Shown here one piece after another: positions 50,827 through 62,220 of a stretch of DNA of 64,000 nt (positions are counted from its first letter, which is position 1; the number at the start of each line of letters is the position of its first letter). Both the position numbers and the translations under genes were made by a program. Origin of the DNA: Aerosticca soli (lineage in GTDB: Bacteria > Pseudomonadota > Gammaproteobacteria > Xanthomonadales > Rhodanobacteraceae). The DNA lies in NCBI RefSeq assembly GCF_003967035.1, contig NZ_AP018560.1:643001-707000 (forward strand). The letters are read 5' to 3'. The notes under the pieces are model-generated. The model worked only from the letters and a program-made list of their open reading frames with translations, had not been told where the DNA came from and made no database searches.

Positions 50827-51127
50827 TGGATGGGGCCCGTGATCGGTCGTTGGTGGCGGAACGTCGCGTGGACGCGATTCAGGGACATCGCATGCGCTCG
50901 GGTCGGATGCCCGACGACGCGCCAGCGGCACTGCCGTGGCGGAGCGTGGCGACGGTCCATGCGAATCATACGGACGTCTGTACGGCTATGTGGCGTTCGC
51001 GTCAAGCTGGCAGGTTACCGATGGCCCGGTCCACATAACGTGAAAGCATAAGCCCGGCAGCACAAATCATTTGTGGGCAGGCGCGGCCGCGCATAGCGTG
51101 ATCGGCTCCCGTTTCCCCGGTGTCGCC
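50827..51127. promoter_or_regulatory. cysB-cysG divergent promoter region
   Basis: A 301-base spacer without a gene. Near the cysG end it holds CCACATAACGTGAAAGCATA (51031-51050) and the perfect dyad CACAAAT-C-ATTTGTG at 51061-51075, 53 bases before cysG. LysR-type proteins bind interrupted dyads of this kind. The word CATAACG recurs upstream of cysJ. CysB binding is inferred. Confidence 0.45.
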
Positions 51128-52612
51128 ATGAAGCTGTACCCGCTGTTTGCCGACCTGTCCAACCGCGCCGTGCTCGTGGTCGGCGGCGGCGCTGTGGCCG
51201 AACGCAAGGTGGCCGCACTGCTCGGGGCGCAGGCGCAGGTCACCGTCAATGCCCCGCAACTCACGCCGCAGTTGGCCCGCTGGGCCACACAGGGACGCAT
51301 CACCCATCGTGCCGATGCCTTCCAGGCGCAGTGGCTCGAGCGCGTATGGCTGGTGGTGGCAGCAACTGACGATCGGGAATTGAACCGGCTGGTGGCGAAC
51401 CTGGCCGAGCTGCAGCGCATCTTCGTCAACGTGGTGGACGATGCGGAGCTGTCCAGTTTCCACGTGCCGGCCGTGGTGGACCGCGCGCCGCTGACCATCG
51501 CCATCTCCAGTGGCGGCGACGCCCCGATGCTGGCGCGGCTGGTGCGCGAACGGCTCGAAGCGCTGCTGGAGCCGTCGCTGGGCGCCCTGGCGTCGCTCGC
51601 TGCGCGCCTGCGCAAGCGCATCCGCCTGCGCCATCCGGACATGGCCGCGCGCCGGCGTTTCTACGAAGAACTCTTCGCCGGGCCGGTGGCTGCCTGGCTG
51701 CGTCAGGGCCGCCCCGACGCCGCGCTGGCGGCGGCCGAACAGGCGCTCGCCGGCGTGCCCGCTGCACGGGGCGGCTCGGTGGTGCTGGTCGGCGCCGGCC
51801 CTGGTGATCCCGGGCTGCTCACCCTGCGCGCCTTGCGGGCACTGAACGAGGCGGATGTCATCGTGCATGACCGCCTGGTCAGCGCCGAGGTGCTCGAACT
51901 TGCGCGCCGCGATGCCGAGCGCATCGAGGTCGGCAAGCAGGCGGGCAACCATCACGTGACCCAGGACGCCATCCACGCCATCCTGCTCGAGCATGCCCGC
52001 GCCGGCCGGCGCGTCGTGCGCCTGAAAGGCGGCGACCCGTTCGTGTTCGGCCGCGGTGGCGAGGAGATGGAATTCCTGCACGCGCACGGCGTTGCCTACG
52101 AGGTCGTGCCGGGCATCACCGCCGCGCTGGCGTGCGCGGCCCATGCCGGCGTGCCGCTCACCCATCGCGACCATGCGCAGTCGGTACGGCTGGTGACCGC
52201 CCATTGCAAGGCATCCATGGACACGCTCGACTGGGCCGCGCTGGCGCACGAGCGCCAGACACTCGCCGTGTACATGGGCGTGGCCGGGCTGGAGACGATC
52301 CAGGCCCGCCTGATCACGCACGGGCGCGCACCGGAGACGCCGTTCGCGCTGGTCGAAAACGGCTCGCGCAGCAACCAGCGGGTCATCACTGGCACGCTTG
52401 CCACGCTGGCCGAGCGTGCGGCCCTGCATGCAGTGCAATCACCCGCCTTGCTGATACTTGGCGAAGTGGCGGCGCTGGCGCCCACGTTGTCGTGGTTCGG
52501 GCAGGCGCCACTGGGCGCCGCCGCGGCCGCTGCAGCCTCGTCCGGGCAGCGCAGGACAGGCCTGCCCGCAGCCCGTCCGGACGAGGTGCTCGCGGCCATC
52601 CACCACGTATGA
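51128..52612 (+). CDS. cysG: Siroheme synthase (trifunctional)
   Basis: A 494-residue enzyme turning uroporphyrinogen III into siroheme. The start at 51128 gives [20 protein letters not shown]. The N-terminal NAD dehydrogenase/ferrochelatase domain ([40 protein letters not shown]) covers about 1-210. The C-terminal methyltransferase domain follows ([60 protein letters not shown]). It supplies siroheme to CysI. The extreme C-terminus is Ala-rich. Confidence 0.97.
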   Translation: MKLYPLFADLSNRAVLVVGGGAVAERKVAALLGAQAQVTVNAPQLTPQLARWATQGRITHRADAFQAQWLERVWLVVAATDDRELNRLVANLAELQRIFVNVVDDAELSSFHVPAVVDRAPLTIAISSGGDAPMLARLVRERLEALLEPSLGALASLAARLRKRIRLRHPDMAARRRFYEELFAGPVAAWLRQGRPDAALAAAEQALAGVPAARGGSVVLVGAGPGDPGLLTLRALRALNEADVIVHDRLVSAEVLELARRDAERIEVGKQAGNHHVTQDAIHAILLEHARAGRRVVRLKGGDPFVFGRGGEEMEFLHAHGVAYEVVPGITAALACAAHAGVPLTHRDHAQSVRLVTAHCKASMDTLDWAALAHERQTLAVYMGVAGLETIQARLITHGRAPETPFALVENGSRSNQRVITGTLATLAERAALHAVQSPALLILGEVAALAPTLSWFGQAPLGAAAAAAASSGQRRTGLPAARPDEVLAAIHHV

Positions 52613-52688
52613 TCCTGCACGCCCGATCGTCATCCACCCACGGCGCCAGGTCACTGTCGCCGCTCCCTCGTTGGCTTAGGAGTAGCCC

Positions 52689-53630
52689 ATGATCTACGAC
52701 AGCATTCTCGACACCATCGGCAACACGCCCATCGTCAGGCTGCACCGGCTGGCGCCCGCGCACGTCGAACTCTACGTCAAAGTGGAGAGCTTCAATCCCG
52801 GCGGCTCGGTGAAGGATCGCCTGGCGCTGGCGATCATCCTCGACGCCGAGCGGCGCGGCGCGCTCAAGCCCGGCCAGACCGTGGTCGAGGCCACCTCCGG
52901 CAACACCGGCGTCGCGCTGGCGATGGTGTGCGCAGCGCGCGGCTATCCGTTCGTGGCGGTGATGACCGAAACGTTCTCGGTCGAGCGGCGCAAGCTGATG
53001 CGCGCCTATGGTGCCCGCGTGGTGCTGACGCCGGCGGCCGAGCGCGGCAGCGGCATGGTGCGCAAGGCCAAGGAGCTGGCCGACAAGCACGGCTGGTTCC
53101 TCGCCAATCAATTCGCCAACCCGGCCAACCCGGCCTATCACCGCAACACCACCGCGGCGGAGATCCTGCGCGACTTCGCCAACCACCGGCTCGACTATTT
53201 CGTCACCGGCTGGGGCACCGGCGGCACGCTCACCGGCGTCGGCGAAATGCTGAAAGTGGCTCGGCCGGAAGTGCGCATCATCGCTAGCGAGCCGGCCGGC
53301 GCGGCGCTGCTCTCGGGCAAGGCATGGCAGCCGCACAAGATCCAGGGCTGGACGCCCGACTTCGTGCCGGCGGTGCTCAACCGCGACGTCGCCGATGAAA
53401 TCCTGCCGGTGGACGACGTGCTCGCCCGCGACACCGCCCGCGCGCTGGCCCAGCAGGAAGGCATCTTCGTCGGCATTTCCGCCGGCGCCACGCTCGCCGC
53501 CGCGCTCGAAGTGGCCCGGCGTGCGCCGCAGGATTCGGTGCTGCTGGCCATGCTGCCCGATACCGGCGAGCGCTATCTCTCCACCTTCCTGTTCGAGGGC
53601 GTCAACGAAGGATCGGACGAGGTGGAGTAG
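52689..53630 (+). CDS. cysK: Cysteine synthase (O-acetylserine sulfhydrylase)
   Basis: A 313-residue pyridoxal-phosphate enzyme joining sulfide and O-acetylserine to make cysteine. The PLP Lys lies in ESFNPGGSVKDRLALAII, the phosphate-binding loops in VVEATSGNTGVALAMV and GWGTGGTLTGVGEML, and the substrate region in HKIQGWTPDFVPAVLNRDVA. The overall match is closer to CysK than CysM. TTAGGAGTAGCCC gives a good ribosome-binding site. It lies 76 bases after cysG and completes the pathway encoded in this region; cysE is not in the window. Confidence 0.93.
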   Translation: MIYDSILDTIGNTPIVRLHRLAPAHVELYVKVESFNPGGSVKDRLALAIILDAERRGALKPGQTVVEATSGNTGVALAMVCAARGYPFVAVMTETFSVERRKLMRAYGARVVLTPAAERGSGMVRKAKELADKHGWFLANQFANPANPAYHRNTTAAEILRDFANHRLDYFVTGWGTGGTLTGVGEMLKVARPEVRIIASEPAGAALLSGKAWQPHKIQGWTPDFVPAVLNRDVADEILPVDDVLARDTARALAQQEGIFVGISAGATLAAALEVARRAPQDSVLLAMLPDTGERYLSTFLFEGVNEGSDEVE

Positions 53631-53733
53631 TGGGCGTCCATCCGTAGCCGCGCGGTACTAGGATGCGGGGCTTGCCGTCGGCCATTGGATTCCTGCGGCA
53701 TGTTCACTTCCCCATTCCCACGGAGGCCTACGC

Positions 53734-54348
53734 ATGAAGCTGTACTACTCACCGGGCGCCTGCTCGCTCTCGCCGCACATCGTCGCCTGCGAGGCGGGCA
53801 TCGCGCTGCAATTGGAAAAGGTCGACCTGAAGGCCAAGCGCACCGAGAGTGGCCGCGATTTCGTCGCGATCAACCCGAAGGGCTACGTGCCGACGCTGGA
53901 GCTCGACGACGGCCAGGTCCTCACCGAGGGCCCGGCGATCGTGCAGTACCTTGCCGACCGCAAGCCCGAGAGCGGTCTTGCGCCGGCAGCCGGCACGATG
54001 GGGCGTTATCGCCTGCAGGAATGGCTGACCTATATCGGTACCGAGCTGCACAAGACCTACAGCCCGCTGTTCAGCCCGGACACCAGCGACGAGGTCAAGC
54101 AGAGCCGCAAGGATTATCTGCGCCGCCGCTATGCGCTGGTGGAAAACACGCTGGCCAAGCAGCCGTTCCTGCTCGGCGAGCAGTTCACGGCGGCCGATGC
54201 GTATCTGTTCACGGTGACCAACTGGGCGCGACTGGTGCACCTGGACCTGGCCGACATGCCGGCGCTGCACGCGTTCATGCAGCGCGTTTCCGAGCGGCCC
54301 GGGGTGCGCGCGGCCCTGGAAGCCGAAGGGCTGCTGCGCAAGGCCTGA
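53734..54348 (+). CDS. gst: Glutathione S-transferase
   Basis: A 204-residue two-domain transferase of the bacterial beta class. The N-terminal thioredoxin-like domain starts MKLYYSPGACSLSPHIVACE, with Cys10 and Ser11-type beta-class residues and the glutathione-binding LTEGPAIVQYLADRKP. The helical C-terminal domain includes LLGEQFTAADAYLFTVTNWA. It probably conjugates or reduces electrophiles with glutathione; the physiological substrate is unknown. It is separate from the cys genes, with 103 bases between, and ends at a strong terminator. Confidence 0.93.
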   Translation: MKLYYSPGACSLSPHIVACEAGIALQLEKVDLKAKRTESGRDFVAINPKGYVPTLELDDGQVLTEGPAIVQYLADRKPESGLAPAAGTMGRYRLQEWLTYIGTELHKTYSPLFSPDTSDEVKQSRKDYLRRRYALVENTLAKQPFLLGEQFTAADAYLFTVTNWARLVHLDLADMPALHAFMQRVSERPGVRAALEAEGLLRKA

Positions 54349-54372
54349 TCGGCACGTGATGTGATCGATACG

Positions 54373-54405
54373 CGGCCCGTCGTTTGCATCCGGCGGGCCG
54401 TTTTT

Positions 54406-54406
<1 letters not shown>
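54373..54406 (+). terminator. Terminator between gst and purB
   Basis: CGGCCCG at 54373-54379 pairs with CGGGCCG at 54394-54400 and runs into TTTTTT. It overlaps the end of the convergent purB gene. Confidence 0.8.
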
Positions 54407-55836
<1,430 letters not shown>

Positions 55837-55914
55837 TCATCCCGGCTGCGCTACGCTTGGTGCCTCGCGGTCCGGCGACTTTGCCACCCACGGTTCGTAA
55901 GGAGGATGTCCGGC

Positions 55915-57312
55915 ATGAACGGTTTTCGCATCGAACACGACAGCATGGGCGAGCTCAAGGTGCCCGCCGACGCGCTCTACGGCGCGCAGACCCAGCGCGC
56001 GGTGGAGAACTTCCCGATCTCCGGGCTGCGCCTGCCGCGCACCTTCATCCGCGCGCTGGGCCTGATCAAGGCGGCGGCGGCGGAGGTCAACCAGTCGCTC
56101 GGCCATCTGGACGAGGCACGGGCGAAAGCCATCCACCAGGCCGCGCTGGCGGTGGCGGAGGGCGAGTACGACGCGCATTTCCCGATCGACGTGTTCCAGA
56201 CCGGTTCGGGCACCAGCACCAACATGAACGCCAACGAGGTGATCGCGCACCTGGCCGCGCGCGAGGGCGTCGAGGTGCATCCCAACGATCACGTCAACTT
56301 CGGCCAGAGTTCCAACGACACCATTCCCACCGCCATCCGGGTGGGCGCCGCGTTGCTGGTCGAGGAATCGCTGCTGCCCGCGCTCAAGCACGCGCGGCGG
56401 GTGATCGACCGGCGTGCCCGCGAGCTGCGCAAGGTGGTCAAGACCGGCCGCACGCATCTCATGGACGCGATGCCGGTCACCTTCGGCCAGGAGCTCTCGA
56501 CCTGGTCGACGCAGATCGACGCCTGCATCGACCGCCTGAAGGATGCGATGGTGCGGGTGCGCCAACTGCCGCAGGGCGGCACCGCGGTCGGCACCGGCAT
56601 CAACACCGATCCCAAGTTCGGCCCGGCCGTGGCCAGGGCGCTCAAGCGTCTGACCGGCATCCGCTTCGAGGCCGCGGACAATTATTTCGAGGGCATCGCC
56701 GGACAGGAAGCGGCGGTGGAGCTCTCAGGCGCCCTGAAGACGCTGGCGGTGGTGGTGATGAAGATCGCCAACGATCTGCGCTGGATGAACTCAGGTCCAC
56801 TGGCTGGCCTGGGCGAGATCGAGCTGCCGGCGCTGCAGCCGGGCTCTTCGATCATGCCCGGCAAGGTCAACCCGGTGATCCCGGAGGCCGCGACCATGGT
56901 CGCCGCGCAGGTGATCGGCAACGACGCGGCGATCACCGTCGCCGGGCAGTCCGGCAATTTCCAGCTCAACGTCATGCTGCCCTTGATCGCCTACGACCTC
57001 CTGCAGTCGATCGAGCTGCTCGCCAACGTCATCCGCTTGCTCGCCGACAAGGCGATCGCCGGCTTCAAGGTCAACCGCGAACGCGTGGCCCAGGCGCTGG
57101 CGCTGAACCCGATCCTGGTCACCGCGCTCAATCCGGTGATCGGCTACGAGCAGGGCGCGGCCATCGCCAAGCGTGCCTACAAGGAAAAACGCCCGGTGCT
57201 GGAAGTTGCGCAGGAGATGACCGGGCTGGCCAAGGAGGAGCTCGAAAAGCTGCTCGATCCGCTCGCGCTCACCAAGGGCGGCATCCACGGCAAGGGCGGC
57301 GGTGGGGGCTGA
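55915..57312 (+). CDS. fumC: Fumarate hydratase, class II
   Basis: A 465-residue iron-independent fumarase converting fumarate and malate. The ATG at 55915 (MNGFRIEHDSMGELKVPADA) stands nine bases after AAGGAGG; the in-frame ATG nine bases earlier is too close to that site. Signatures are YDAHFPIDVFQTGSGTSTNM, KTGRTHLMDAMPVTFGQEL and the catalytic loop PGSSIMPGKVNPVIPEAATM. It complements sucAB-lpd as a TCA-cycle gene and is paralogous in fold to the neighbouring purB product. Confidence 0.96.
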   Translation: MNGFRIEHDSMGELKVPADALYGAQTQRAVENFPISGLRLPRTFIRALGLIKAAAAEVNQSLGHLDEARAKAIHQAALAVAEGEYDAHFPIDVFQTGSGTSTNMNANEVIAHLAAREGVEVHPNDHVNFGQSSNDTIPTAIRVGAALLVEESLLPALKHARRVIDRRARELRKVVKTGRTHLMDAMPVTFGQELSTWSTQIDACIDRLKDAMVRVRQLPQGGTAVGTGINTDPKFGPAVARALKRLTGIRFEAADNYFEGIAGQEAAVELSGALKTLAVVVMKIANDLRWMNSGPLAGLGEIELPALQPGSSIMPGKVNPVIPEAATMVAAQVIGNDAAITVAGQSGNFQLNVMLPLIAYDLLQSIELLANVIRLLADKAIAGFKVNRERVAQALALNPILVTALNPVIGYEQGAAIAKRAYKEKRPVLEVAQEMTGLAKEELEKLLDPLALTKGGIHGKGGGGG

Positions 57313-57424
57313 GCAAGCGCATCGCTCCGCCGGCGCTCGGCCGGACGTCCGCGGAAGGCGGTTTGTCGGGGGCAAGCATACGGTGACGACACGCCCCCAG
57401 CGCAATGCGCCGCGTGACGGCGTT

Positions 57425-58030
57425 TTAGTGTCGGTGGCCGAGTCGCGCGCGCAGCTGTGCCAGCGCCTGGCCGCGGTGGCTCTGCGCATTTTTCGTCGCC
57501 GGGTCGAGTTCGGCGGCCGAAAGCGTCTGCCCCTCGGGCAGGAACAGCGGGTCGTAACCGAAGCCCTGCGCACCCTGCGGCGCCTCCAGCACGCGACCGT
57601 ACCAGCGGCCTTCGGCGATCAGCGGTGCCGGGTCGTCGGCATGCTCGAGCAGCACCAGCACGCAGATGAAGAAGGCGCCGCGTCGTTCCGGCGGCACGCC
57701 TTCGAGCAGGCGCAGCAGCTTGGCATTGTTGGCGGCGGCATCGCCGTGGACGCCCGCATAGCGGGCCGAATGCAGCCCCGGCGCGCCACCGAGGGCGTCC
57801 ACGCACAGGCCCGAATCGTCCGCCAGGGCGGGCAGGCCGGTGACGCGTGCGGCGTGGCGCGCCTTGAGCAGGGCGTTCTCGACGAAGGTGGCGGCGGTTT
57901 CCTCGACCTCGCCCACGCCGAGCTCGCCCTGCGCCACCAGGCCGATGCCGCTGCCGGCAAAGAGTTGCGCGAACTCGGCGAGTTTGCCGCGATTGCCGCT
58001 GGCCAGCACGATGCGCCGCACGGGCTTCAA
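57425..58030 (-). CDS. rdgB: Non-canonical purine NTP pyrophosphatase (RdgB/HAM1)
   Basis: A 201-residue enzyme removing ITP, dITP and XTP from the nucleotide pool. Family words are [40 protein letters not shown] and SARYAG, then [20 protein letters not shown] and [13 protein letters not shown]. It overlaps rph by four bases (ATGA), the usual rph-rdgB coupling. Confidence 0.96.
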   Translation of the reverse strand: MKPVRRIVLASGNRGKLAEFAQLFAGSGIGLVAQGELGVGEVEETAATFVENALLKARHAARVTGLPALADDSGLCVDALGGAPGLHSARYAGVHGDAAANNAKLLRLLEGVPPERRGAFFICVLVLLEHADDPAPLIAEGRWYGRVLEAPQGAQGFGYDPLFLPEGQTLSAAELDPATKNAQSHRGQALAQLRARLGHRH

Positions 58031-58755
58031 GCCTCGAGCGCGGCGCGTTGCGCGGCGACCAGTTCGGCGACGCCTTTCTCGGCCAGACCGAGCAGGGCGT
58101 CGAGCTCATCGCGGCGGAAGGCATGACCTTCGGCGGTGCCCTGCACCTCGATGAAGCCGCCGCCGTCGTTCATCACCACGTTCATGTCGGTGTCGCAGTC
58201 GACGTCCTCGGCATAGTCGAGGTCGAGCACCGGCGTGCCCTTGTAGATGCCCACCGACACCGCCGCCACTGCACCGACGATGGGGTTGCGCTTCAGATGC
58301 TCGCGCCGCATCAGCACGTGCACCGCGTCGACCAGCGCGACATAGGCGCCGGTGATCGCCGCGGTGCGGGTGCCGCCGTCCGCCTGGATCACGTCGCAAT
58401 CGAGCGTGATCACGCGCTCGCCGAGAGCCTGCCGGTTGACGCAGGCGCGCAGCGAACGGCCGATCAGCCGCTGGATCTCCATCGTGCGCCCGCCCTGGCC
58501 GCCGCGCGTCGCCTCGCGTGCGGTGCGGGTGCCGGTGGCGCGCGGCAGCATGCCGTATTCGGCGGTGACCCAGCCCTCGCCCTTGCCGCGCAGCCACGGC
58601 GGGATGCGGTCCTCGATGCTGGCCGTGCACAGCACGCGGGTGTCGCCGAAGCTGACCAGCACCGAGCCTTCCGCATGGCGGGTGTAGTGGCGCTGAAAAC
58701 TCACCGGGCGCAGCTGGTCGGGCGCGCGGCCACTGGGGCGGAGCAGGACATTCAT
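58027..58755 (-). CDS. rph: Ribonuclease PH
   Basis: A 242-residue phosphorolytic exonuclease trimming tRNA 3' ends. The start at 58755 gives [20 protein letters not shown]; the longer open frame upstream is not family-like. Signatures are [58 protein letters not shown] and [20 protein letters not shown]. It is full length, unlike the frameshifted rph of E. coli K-12. It is divergent from yicC across 76 bases and coupled to rdgB. Confidence 0.96.
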   Translation of the reverse strand: MNVLLRPSGRAPDQLRPVSFQRHYTRHAEGSVLVSFGDTRVLCTASIEDRIPPWLRGKGEGWVTAEYGMLPRATGTRTAREATRGGQGGRTMEIQRLIGRSLRACVNRQALGERVITLDCDVIQADGGTRTAAITGAYVALVDAVHVLMRREHLKRNPIVGAVAAVSVGIYKGTPVLDLDYAEDVDCDTDMNVVMNDGGGFIEVQGTAEGHAFRRDELDALLGLAEKGVAELVAAQRAALEA

Positions 58756-58831
58756 GGGGAGGATTTCGGGCAAGGCCGGATCTGAAAGCTTACCATTGCA
58801 CTCTTTTTCCCACCCACACGTGCCCCTTGCC

Positions 58832-59692
58832 ATGATCCGCAGCATGACCGCCTATGCCAGTGCCGAGGCGAACAGTCCCGTCGGCGTGTTCGTGTGCGAA
58901 CTGCGCACGGTCAATCACCGTTATCTGGAGATCAGTCCGCGCCTGCCCGATGAGCTGCGCCCCTTCGAGGCGGCGCTGCGCGAGCGCATCGCCGCGCGGC
59001 TTTCGCGCGGCAAGGTGGACTGCACGATCCGTCCGGCCGCCGGCGCCCAGGCGCTGCAGCTGACCATCGACGCCGCCGCACTGGAACGGTTGACGGCGCT
59101 CCATCAGGAGCTTTCCGCGCGCTTTGCCGGCCTCACCGTCGACTTTGCCGAACTGCTGCACCTTCCCGGCGTGCTGGCCAGGCCCGAAGCCGATCCCGCG
59201 GCGCTGCAGGCCGCGCTCCTGGCATCGCTCGACCGCGCCCTGGCATCGCTCACCGCCACCCGGGAGCGCGAGGGCGCCAAGCTCACCGCCGTGCTCGAGG
59301 AGAAGCTCGAGGCCATCGCCCGCATCGTCGCCCAGGTGCGCGAGTGGATGCCGCAGATCCGCGCCGCCCTGCGCGCGCGGCTGGAAGCGCGGCTGGCCGA
59401 GCTGAAACAGCCGGCCGATCCGGGGCGGCTGGAGCAGGAGCTGGTGCTGCAGATCACCCGCAGCGACGTCGAGGAGGAGCTCGACCGCCTGGCCACCCAC
59501 GTGGCCGAGACCCGGCGCGTGCTCGCGCTCGATGAACCGGTCGGCCGCCGGCTGGACTTCCTGATGCAGGAATTCAACCGCGAGGCCAATACGCTGGGCT
59601 CCAAGTCGGTCGATGCGCGCACCACCAACGCGGCAGTGGAGCTGAAGGTGCTGATCGAGCAGATGCGCGAGCAGGTGCAGAACATCGAGTGA
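58832..59692 (+). CDS. yicC: YicC-family endoribonuclease
   Basis: A 286-residue protein of the YicC/YloC family, recently assigned endoribonuclease activity. The start at 58832 ([20 protein letters not shown]) is the conserved family start. Further words are [31 protein letters not shown] and the strongly conserved C-terminal [40 protein letters not shown]. The rph/yicC/gmk neighbourhood is common in gammaproteobacteria. Confidence 0.94.
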   Translation: MIRSMTAYASAEANSPVGVFVCELRTVNHRYLEISPRLPDELRPFEAALRERIAARLSRGKVDCTIRPAAGAQALQLTIDAAALERLTALHQELSARFAGLTVDFAELLHLPGVLARPEADPAALQAALLASLDRALASLTATREREGAKLTAVLEEKLEAIARIVAQVREWMPQIRAALRARLEARLAELKQPADPGRLEQELVLQITRSDVEEELDRLATHVAETRRVLALDEPVGRRLDFLMQEFNREANTLGSKSVDARTTNAAVELKVLIEQMREQVQNIE

Positions 59693-59818
59693 GGCGCCGG
59701 ACCGCCCTGACTATACTTTTGCGCACATGACTTTTCCCCCGGCCCGAACCGAACCTGCCGCGACTTGCGCCTCGTCGCGCGGCGCCGTCCTGTCATCGCC
59801 ATGCAGAAGGCGGGCAGG

Positions 59819-60505
59819 ATGAACATTCCGGCTGTCACAGGCGATAGCCGCGCCGATGCCGCATCCGCGGCGCAGACCGCGCCGGCCGCTTCTCAGGGCA
59901 CGCTGTTCATCGTCGCCGCCCCCTCGGGCGCGGGCAAATCCACCCTGGTCAACGCCCTGCTCGAGCGCGATCCCGGCATCAGCCTGTCCATCTCCCATAC
60001 CACCCGGCCGCCGCGTCCGGGCGAGCAGTATGGCCGCCACTACTTCTTCGTCGACCGCGAGCGTTTCGAGCGCGAAATCGCCGAGGGCGTGTTCCTGGAA
60101 CATGCCGAGGTGCACGGCAACCTCTACGGCACCTCGCGTCGGGTGGTGGAGGGGCTTCTGGCCGAGGGCCGCGACGTCCTGCTGGAAATCGACTGGCAGG
60201 GCGCGCGCCAGGTCCGCGCGGTGATGCCCGATTGCGTGAGCGTGTTCATCCTGCCGCCCTCGCGCGCCGAGCTGGAGCGGCGCCTGCGTGGCCGCGGCGC
60301 CGATGCGCCGGAAGTGATCGAGCGGCGACTGCGCAATTCGCGCGAGGAGATCGCCCATGCGCAGGAGTTCGACTACATCATCGTCAACGATCGCTTCGAG
60401 GACGCCCTGGCCGACCTGCAGGCGATCGTGCGCGCCGTGCGCCTGCGCACCGCCCTGCAATGGCGGCGGCACCAGGCGCTGATCGCCGAGCTGCTGGCGC
60501 CATGA
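59819..60505 (+). CDS. gmk: Guanylate kinase
   Basis: A 228-residue kinase making GDP from GMP. The ATG at 59819 ([20 protein letters not shown]) is chosen with GAAGG upstream; an ATG 18 bases earlier is possible. About 25 N-terminal residues precede the conserved core: [20 protein letters not shown] (P-loop), [20 protein letters not shown] and [20 protein letters not shown]. mlaF follows after 68 bases; the usual rpoZ-spoT neighbours are absent. Confidence 0.95.
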   Translation: MNIPAVTGDSRADAASAAQTAPAASQGTLFIVAAPSGAGKSTLVNALLERDPGISLSISHTTRPPRPGEQYGRHYFFVDRERFEREIAEGVFLEHAEVHGNLYGTSRRVVEGLLAEGRDVLLEIDWQGARQVRAVMPDCVSVFILPPSRAELERRLRGRGADAPEVIERRLRNSREEIAHAQEFDYIIVNDRFEDALADLQAIVRAVRLRTALQWRRHQALIAELLAP

Positions 60506-60573
60506 AGCCCTCCATTGGCGACGTCACGCCGCATCGGCTAACGTGTCGGCCTTCTTCGCCGCCCCCGGGGCCT

Positions 60574-61404
60574 ATGAGCGAGCACACGCCATCCGCCGAC
60601 GAACCGCTGGTGCGCATCCGCGCCTTGACCACCGTGCTCGGCGGCAAAGTCATTTTCGACGGCCTGCATCTGGACATCCCGCGCGGGCGGATCACCGCCA
60701 TCATGGGGCCGAGCGGTACCGGCAAGACCACGCTGCTCAAGCACATCACCGGTCAGTTGCGCGCGGACTCGGGGCAGGTGCAGGTCGCCGGCGAGGACGT
60801 CGCCGCGCTCGATCGCAGGCGCCTGTTCGCGCTGCGCGAGAAGATCGGCTATTTGTTCCAGAACTCCGCGCTGCTCACCGATTTCGACGTCTTCGAGAAC
60901 GTCGCCTTCCCGCTGCGGCAGCACACCGATCTGCCCGAGGTGCTGATCCGCAACGTGGTGCTGACCAAGCTGCAGGCGGTGGGGCTGCGCGGCGCCGCCG
61001 GCCTGATGCCGAGCGAGCTTTCCGGCGGCATGGCCCGGCGGGTGGCGTTGGCGCGCGCGATCGTGTTCGACCCGATGCTGATCCTTTACGACGAGCCGTT
61101 CGTGGGCCTGGATCCCATCGCGCTCAACCAGGTACTCAAGTTGATCCGCACGCTCAATCAGACGCTGGGACTCACGTCCGTGCTGGTCGCGCACGAGCTC
61201 GATGCCATCAAGCGCGTGGCCGATCACATCTACCTGATCGCCAACGGCAAGGTCGTCGCGCACGGCGAGCCGGCCACCATCACCAGCGACGGCTCGCCGT
61301 GGACGCGGCAGTTCTTCGGCGGCGAGGCGGATGGCCCGGTGCCGTTCCAGTATCCGGCCGGCGATTACGCCGAGGATCTCGGCTTTCCGCGGAGGCCGGC
61401 ATGA
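60574..61404 (+). CDS. mlaF: Phospholipid-transport ATPase MlaF
   Basis: A 276-residue ABC ATPase powering lipid movement between inner and outer membranes. The start at 60574 (MSEHTPSADEPLVRIRALTT) has GGGG upstream. Walker A is AIMGPSGTGKTTLLKHITGQ, the signature is SELSGGMARRVALARAIVFD, Walker B is PMLILYDEPFVGLDP, and the switch His lies in SVLVAHELDAIKRVADHIYL. It overlaps mlaE by four bases; mlaF-E-D-C-B form one operon. Confidence 0.96.
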   Translation: MSEHTPSADEPLVRIRALTTVLGGKVIFDGLHLDIPRGRITAIMGPSGTGKTTLLKHITGQLRADSGQVQVAGEDVAALDRRRLFALREKIGYLFQNSALLTDFDVFENVAFPLRQHTDLPEVLIRNVVLTKLQAVGLRGAAGLMPSELSGGMARRVALARAIVFDPMLILYDEPFVGLDPIALNQVLKLIRTLNQTLGLTSVLVAHELDAIKRVADHIYLIANGKVVAHGEPATITSDGSPWTRQFFGGEADGPVPFQYPAGDYAEDLGFPRRPA

Positions 61405-62177
61405 ACGCGCGTTCCAGCGGCGGGCATGGCGCGCTGCTCAGTGCGCTGGCGCAGATCGGCGAATGTGGCCTGTTTCTCATCACCTTGCTGCGCGCGGTGC
61501 CGCGCAGCCTGCGCTATGCGCGCGAGCTGTTGCGCCAGATCTGGTTCATCGGTGCGCTCAGCCTCACCATCATCATGGTCTGCGGGCTCTTCGTCGGCAT
61601 GGTGCTGGCGCTGCAGCTCTACCACGTGCTGTCGATCTTCGGCGGCACCGCGGCCACCGGCGAGGTGGTGGCGCTGGCGGTCTATCGCGAGCTCGGCCCG
61701 GTGCTCACGGCGCTCTTGTTCGCCGGCCGCGCCGGTACCTCGATGACCGCCGAGATCGGCCTGATGCGCGCCACCGACCAGCTCGCCGCGATGGAGATGA
61801 TGGCGGTCGACCCGATCGCCTATGTCGCCGCGCCGCGTTTTCTGGGCGGCTTGATCGCGATGCCGCTCCTGGCCTGCGTGTTCTGCGCCACCACCTTGCT
61901 CGGCAGCCATCTGGTCGCGGTGAGCTGGCTCGGCCTCGACAACGGCACGTTCTGGTCGAACATGATCGCCGCGGTGGAGCTGCGTACCGACGTCGTCAAC
62001 GGCATCCTGTGGAAAAGCCTGGTGTTCGGCGCGGTGGTCTCGCTGATCGCGGTGTTCCAGGGCTACACCACGCCGCCGACCAGCGAGGGCGTGGCCTATG
62101 CCACCACCCGTACCGTGGTCGCCTCGTCCATCACCATTCTCGCGCTGGACTTCGTGCTCACCGCCTTCCTGATGTGA
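61401..62177 (+). CDS. mlaE: Phospholipid-transport permease MlaE
   Basis: A 258-residue inner-membrane permease with about five or six hydrophobic segments. Family words are QIWFIGALSLTIIMVCGLFV, GAVLALQLYHVL-like VGMVLALQLYHVLSIFGG, RELGPVLTALLFAGRAGTSM, TAEIGLMRATDQLAAMEMMA and the C-terminal GYTTPPTSEGVAYATTRTVV. GGAGG lies ten bases before the ATG, which overlaps the mlaF stop. Confidence 0.96.
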   Translation: MNARSSGGHGALLSALAQIGECGLFLITLLRAVPRSLRYARELLRQIWFIGALSLTIIMVCGLFVGMVLALQLYHVLSIFGGTAATGEVVALAVYRELGPVLTALLFAGRAGTSMTAEIGLMRATDQLAAMEMMAVDPIAYVAAPRFLGGLIAMPLLACVFCATTLLGSHLVAVSWLGLDNGTFWSNMIAAVELRTDVVNGILWKSLVFGAVVSLIAVFQGYTTPPTSEGVAYATTRTVVASSITILALDFVLTAFLM

Positions 62178-62220
62178 TTGCCATGCATCCGCCCGTTTCG
62201 ATTTCGCCGAGGACGTCTTC

